Program-made: the position numbers and the translations under genes | The notes under the pieces: model-generated | What the model was told of the DNA's origin: nothing | What the model saw: the letters and a program-made list of their open reading frames with translations, nothing else | The model's database searches: none | Part shown: piece after piece, positions 7,036 through 10,350 of the stretch | Position numbering within the stretch: the stretch's first letter is position 1 | How the letters are laid out: each line of letters opens with the position of its first letter | Assembly (NCBI GenBank): GCA_030600745.1 | Contig: JAUVLL010000080.1 | Location: 1 to 10,350 of the forward strand | DNA: 10,350 nt | Source of the DNA: Spirochaetaceae bacterium | Lineage (GTDB): Bacteria; Spirochaetota; Spirochaetia; B11-G9 | Reading direction: 5' to 3'

Positions 7036-9189
7036 TTAATTCCTGTAAAAAAGATTTATTATTTCGTTAGAAGAAATACCCTCGTAAAGATACCCATAAA
7101 TTACTGATGAAACAAGGAGTTTCCGACCATACTGGCTTGTTTCTTTAAATGGGACAGCTTCCAGAAAGAGGTCATCAGAAAGGTCAGTATATTCCTCCCT
7201 CCAGCGCCTTACCCTGGTTAAACCGCCATTGTAGGCAAATAAAGCATCACATAATATATCTGTCCGCCTGATAAGATTTCCCAGATACCATCCCCCAAAC
7301 TCAAGATTTATTGCTGCATCTTTTAGATCGTAGTTTGCAACCCGTAACCTCTCAGCAACATCTGCAGCAGTTGCCGGCATAAGCTGACTAAGCCCAATAG
7401 CTCCTGCAGATGATCGGACATCTCTCTGGAAATGACTTTCCTCCCGTACCAGGGCAGTAAAAACATACCACTTCAATTTTTCTTTTTCAGATATTTTAAA
7501 TATTTCACTTTTGTAAGCATCCGGATATATCAATTCAAGGTCGCTTTTATTCAAATTAAATCCATCTATTCTACTATAACGACTTAACAAACGTATGGAT
7601 GCAGCAAATTCCCCGGATTCTGACAATTTCAATGCTGTTCTGCGTACAAGACTATTATCAGAAAATGAATTATTCATTAGATAATTATAAGCTTCCATAG
7701 GTTGTTTATACTCAAGCCAGCCAAAAACAAGTTCCTCACTCCCCTCCATCCCCGGATAAACAGGTATGGGATACCTGTTTATACTTTTATTAAACATCCA
7801 TGGGAGTTCTCTTATATCGAAAATTTTAAGATAGTTTCCTGAAAGAATTCTGTAGTATAATCCGGAAGCAATTCCAAATCCACTTTCATATGATAATGCC
7901 ATAAGGCGGGTTATCTCTTTTTTGCTTATATTTATATAAGATTCCATCCCCGCACGGGCTGTAAGATATGCATATTTTGATATAGATTCATCCGGACCTG
8001 AGACCTGTATAACATCCAACAGCTCACGAATAACTGTCCATTGCCCCTGCTGTACAAAAAAAGTTGCCAGTTCAGTCAGGACATCACTAAAATAATCCGG
8101 ATCAGTCCACTTATCTGTTAATAATCCAATCTGACCGGCTGCTTTTTCAGGAGAATAACGAAGCAGACTGTTATACCAGTACCAGAGCATCTTTTCATGT
8201 TTTCTTCCGGTAACAAAAGGCAGTCCCTTAATAAATAAATCAGAGGCATCTGCAAAATTGCCTTTTCGCCTTTTTAGGTATCCAGCTGTTTCATAGAGTC
8301 CTGCAATAAACTCATAAGTATAAACTTCTCCAGGTTCATAACCTGCGAGTGAAGGGAGAATAAGAAACTCTTCAATAAAAGTTAAAAACTTAAATCCTTT
8401 CCCTGAGATATTCGCAATCCTGTACATTTCATCAAAAATAACAGGGGTAAGGATAACATTATCCACAATAAACCCATTATCCAGAGTATCGATTAATGTT
8501 TCTTTCTGTATGTTAAGAAGCTGAATCATGGTTCTGCCTGCTGATACATACTCACGATTAAACAGTTGAATCTTAAATTCTACCAGCAAGACAGTGGAAA
8601 ATGGAAGTTCGACTTCAAATTCCTGTATATGCCTATATGCATCAACAATAAATTCTGATGCAGGATTACGTACTAGTAATTCTCTAAAATCATCTGCCGC
8701 AGAGTTATTGTCCTCATAAAGTTCAGCTAAAAAACTGTAGTACTCAATCTCCTGAGAAGATTCTATAACAGTACCGGAACTTGTTTGAGAAGCTGCATAC
8801 TTACTCACTGCTGATACCAAACTCCTATAGTCTTCCATTAAGTAGTATGATTCAAGCAAGTGTTCCAAAAGAGCTGACTCCGTTAACCCATCATCCAACA
8901 GGCTGCTACAGACCTCAGACACAATCCTATAATCTCCGGAATCTTTAAACACAAGTTCAGCAAGTGTTAAAGCAGCTTGTATGCGAATAGCATTACTTCC
9001 ATATAGTGCACTATGAATTAAGTTTTCCTTGATTTTTACCTTATTCAAATTTGAATCGGATATCGCATAAAAATAGGGCAAATTATTACCGGATAGATCA
9101 AAAGAATATGATGAAAAGGGAAACAGGGCTAAGACAAGAACAATACAATACTTATTTTTTAGATGGAATAAAAATTTCAGTTTCGGCAA
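7036..9189 (-). CDS. slt: Slt70-like lytic transglycosylase, exported
   Basis: Lytic transglycosylases cleave the MurNAc-GlcNAc bond of peptidoglycan to give 1,6-anhydro products. The C-terminal catalytic domain (about residues 570-705 with this start) shows VREESHF with catalytic Glu584 (codon at 7438-7440), GAIGLSQLMPATA, AYNGGLTRVRRW and PFKETSQYGRKLL, the standard family 1 motifs. The long N-terminal region is predicted-looking alpha-helical, repeat-rich sequence, as in the Slt70 superhelix. The frame is open up to an ATG at 9288, but codons upstream of 9189 lie inside the LysM-coding end of the preceding gene and look like a shadow. I chose TTG at 9189: it yields a basic n-region (MPKLKF...LKNK), hydrophobic core CIVLVLALF and a plausible Sec signal peptide. 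TTG at 9210 is an alternative; both have poor Shine-Dalgarno sequences. It overlaps the upstream gene by at least 38 nt, suggesting translational coupling. The family call is firm, the start is not. Confidence 0.9.
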   Translation of the reverse strand: MPKLKFLFHLKNKYCIVLVLALFPFSSYSFDLSGNNLPYFYAISDSNLNKVKIKENLIHSALYGSNAIRIQAALTLAELVFKDSGDYRIVSEVCSSLLDDGLTESALLEHLLESYYLMEDYRSLVSAVSKYAASQTSSGTVIESSQEIEYYSFLAELYEDNNSAADDFRELLVRNPASEFIVDAYRHIQEFEVELPFSTVLLVEFKIQLFNREYVSAGRTMIQLLNIQKETLIDTLDNGFIVDNVILTPVIFDEMYRIANISGKGFKFLTFIEEFLILPSLAGYEPGEVYTYEFIAGLYETAGYLKRRKGNFADASDLFIKGLPFVTGRKHEKMLWYWYNSLLRYSPEKAAGQIGLLTDKWTDPDYFSDVLTELATFFVQQGQWTVIRELLDVIQVSGPDESISKYAYLTARAGMESYINISKKEITRLMALSYESGFGIASGLYYRILSGNYLKIFDIRELPWMFNKSINRYPIPVYPGMEGSEELVFGWLEYKQPMEAYNYLMNNSFSDNSLVRRTALKLSESGEFAASIRLLSRYSRIDGFNLNKSDLELIYPDAYKSEIFKISEKEKLKWYVFTALVREESHFQRDVRSSAGAIGLSQLMPATAADVAERLRVANYDLKDAAINLEFGGWYLGNLIRRTDILCDALFAYNGGLTRVRRWREEYTDLSDDLFLEAVPFKETSQYGRKLLVSSVIYGYLYEGISSNEIINLFYRN

Positions 9190-10204
9190 AAATAATGTCC
9201 GGATCAGCAATACTATTTTCTTTAACAATCTGATTATATTCCCTTGGAGAGTCATAGAAAGAATAGGAGATATCCCACAAGGTATCACCCCATCGTATTC
9301 TGTACCATACTCCTGATGTATCCAGGATTTTATTACTTTCCTGTGCAGGAACTGTTGCAGCTTCGTCCACTGCAGTTTCCTGAGCTTCAGGAACTACTAC
9401 TACAGGAGTTTTTACCGGAGCTTCCGGTGCAGGTTCTTCTGTAGTTTCGGTTTTAGCTTCAAGAGCTGGTGCATTTTCACCCTGCAGACTACGAAAAATA
9501 AGATACGAAATACCGGCAATTGCTGCAATAGCTATTAACACTAAAAGAGCAATAAGAAAAGGATTACCCCCTTTTTTTACACTGGATTCAGTCATCTCCG
9601 ATCCAGGAAAAACATTACCGGTAAAATCATCCTCCGGTTCTTCAGCAATTTCAGTACCCATGGATGTTTCTATCTCACCGGTTTCCTCTTCCATGAAATC
9701 ATCAAGACTGTCTTCCATAAGACTTTCATCATCTTCAGGAATATCACCAAAATCAAGATCTTCATCATCGAGAGACAATTCTTCACTATCCAGATCCAGA
9801 TCATCAATATTAAGATCTTCAGATTCATCATCAAGGGAAAACTCAGGAACATCATACATGGCAGATTCAGCAAGAGATTCCATACTTACACTTAGCGATT
9901 CAATCTGACCTGATGCAAGATCACCTGCTTCAGCATTGAGAGTTCCATCTTTATCAAAGCCTATTTTAAGCTCTATTTCCGAAGACTCTTTGGGACCCTG
10001 TGTAAGATTCTCAATAAGAAGGCTTCCAACATAGGAAGCATCAGCCAGTTCAGATCCTTCCCCTTTATAAAGATCGATTTGAACACTCTCCTGATCATCA
10101 TTTACAGTTGTCAGTACCAAACGCTTTCCTTTAGTACTACCCTCCTCCAGAATTGGAAAATAGGAACCGTCAGCTATTTTAATACCAATAGTAGGTTTTT
10201 CCAC
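9152..10204 (-). CDS. Bitopic membrane protein: Hsp70 substrate-binding-like domain, acidic linker, TM helix, LysM
   Basis: A 350-residue protein with four parts. Residues 4 to about 112 resemble the DnaK substrate-binding beta-sandwich: they start TIGIKIADGSYFPIL, continue QESVQIDLYKGEGSELAD, and contain IELKIGFDKDGTLNAEAGD, parallel to the E. coli DnaK stretches SLGIETMGGVMTTLI, AVTIHVLQGERKRAAD and IEVTFDIDADGILHVSAKD. There is no Hsp70 ATPase domain. Residues 118-195 are a very acidic linker with DLDLDSEEL-like repeats. A single transmembrane helix spans 215-237. A Pro/Glu/Ala-rich spacer leads to a C-terminal LysM domain (about 299-348; YRIRWGDTLWDIS...), which binds peptidoglycan glycan. 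With Glu/Asp-rich N-terminus and LysM expected outside, the topology is probably N-in, C-out. The start is GTG at 10204 with GGAAGG upstream; the ATG at 10206 is out of frame. It is the first gene of the operon, overlapping the lytic transglycosylase. Confidence 0.9.
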   Translation of the reverse strand: MEKPTIGIKIADGSYFPILEEGSTKGKRLVLTTVNDDQESVQIDLYKGEGSELADASYVGSLLIENLTQGPKESSEIELKIGFDKDGTLNAEAGDLASGQIESLSVSMESLAESAMYDVPEFSLDDESEDLNIDDLDLDSEELSLDDEDLDFGDIPEDDESLMEDSLDDFMEEETGEIETSMGTEIAEEPEDDFTGNVFPGSEMTESSVKKGGNPFLIALLVLIAIAAIAGISYLIFRSLQGENAPALEAKTETTEEPAPEAPVKTPVVVVPEAQETAVDEAATVPAQESNKILDTSGVWYRIRWGDTLWDISYSFYDSPREYNQIVKENSIADPDIIFAETEIFIPSKK

Positions 10205-10223
10205 ATTACACCTTCCTTACCTA

Positions 10224-10252
10224 AGATTAAAACCGTCTATATCTATTGTCAA
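10224..10252 (-). promoter_or_regulatory. Sigma70-type promoter of the lysM-slt-uppP-ftsK operon
   Basis: On the minus strand, a perfect -35 TTGACA (10247-10252) lies 17 nt from TAATCT (10224-10229). The predicted start near 10217 leaves a leader of about 13 nt carrying the Shine-Dalgarno AAGGAAGG (from 10218 to 10211) ahead of the GTG start at 10204. As no other strong promoter or terminator is seen in the short or negative gaps downstream, this probably drives the whole four-gene run. Confidence 0.75.
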
Positions 10253-10273
10253 CAATTTTTTCTATATAATCTT

Positions 10274-10287
10274 CCTTGACTTCAAGG
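10274..10287. promoter_or_regulatory. Small palindrome upstream of the operon promoter
   Basis: CCTTGA, 2-nt centre, TCAAGG is a perfect 6-bp inverted repeat centred about 30 nt upstream of the -35 box. Its position would suit an activator or repressor site, but it is short enough to arise by chance. The rest of 10253-10350 is AT-rich and holds no gene start I can support. Confidence 0.3.
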
Positions 10288-10350
10288 CATCACACAAGCA
10301 TAATAAATGTATGCAGAATAACTATATATTCCTTTTACCTATAGTTCTAG

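Noticed and set aside
10276..10304. Possible divergent plus-strand promoter (TTGACT, 17 nt, CATAAT)
   Set aside because: The -10 is poor, it overlaps the small palindrome, and no plausible gene start with a ribosome site follows before the window ends.

Overview
The window is AT-rich bacterial DNA, and every well-supported gene lies on the minus strand. It has two parts. The right two thirds (about 3900-10250) look like a conserved chromosomal cell-envelope/chromosome-segregation operon. The left third (1 to about 3890) looks like an accessory region with a damaged type I restriction gene, an AAA_14/DUF4143 ATPase and a GC-rich repeat island. The architecture suggests a Gram-negative-type, possibly spirochaetal bacterium: an Hsp70-substrate-domain/LysM membrane protein followed by slt, uppP and ftsK, low GC, and GTAGGGGC-type intergenic repeats. 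That assignment is an inference from gene content, not from a marker gene.

Reading right to left in the direction of transcription: a good sigma70-type promoter (TTGACA, 17 nt, TAATCT; 10224-10252) drives a tightly packed operon. Gene 1 (9152-10204) encodes a bitopic membrane protein with an N-terminal domain that reads like the beta-sandwich substrate-binding domain of DnaK, a long acidic linker, one transmembrane helix and a C-terminal LysM domain. Gene 2 (ending at 7036) is a soluble-lytic-transglycosylase (Slt70-like) protein whose start overlaps gene 1. Gene 3 (6241-7032) is undecaprenyl-diphosphatase UppP and starts 3 nt after slt stops. Gene 4 (3899-6196) is a four-TM FtsK/SpoIIIE DNA translocase with motor and gamma domains. 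Together they cover peptidoglycan binding and cleavage, lipid-carrier recycling and DNA clearance from the septum, so a role in envelope growth and division is a reasonable inference.

Between ftsK and the accessory genes (3659-3898) there are no genes. This stretch has a GC-rich palindromic repeat island (3733-3850) with two TGTAGGGGC units, and a perfect 12-bp inverted repeat that brackets the -35 of a probable leaderless promoter for the ATPase gene at 2402-3658.

The last gene (1-2320) is the R subunit of an EcoEI-type type I restriction enzyme. It is intact through the nuclease, helicase and most of the C-terminal domain. Near nt 100-110 it loses protein-like character, while the opposite strand of the outermost ~110 nt starts to look coding. 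I read this as a rearrangement breakpoint (or an assembly join) that removed the end of hsdR and the end of an unidentified convergent gene. I found no tRNA, rRNA, CRISPR array or insertion sequence.
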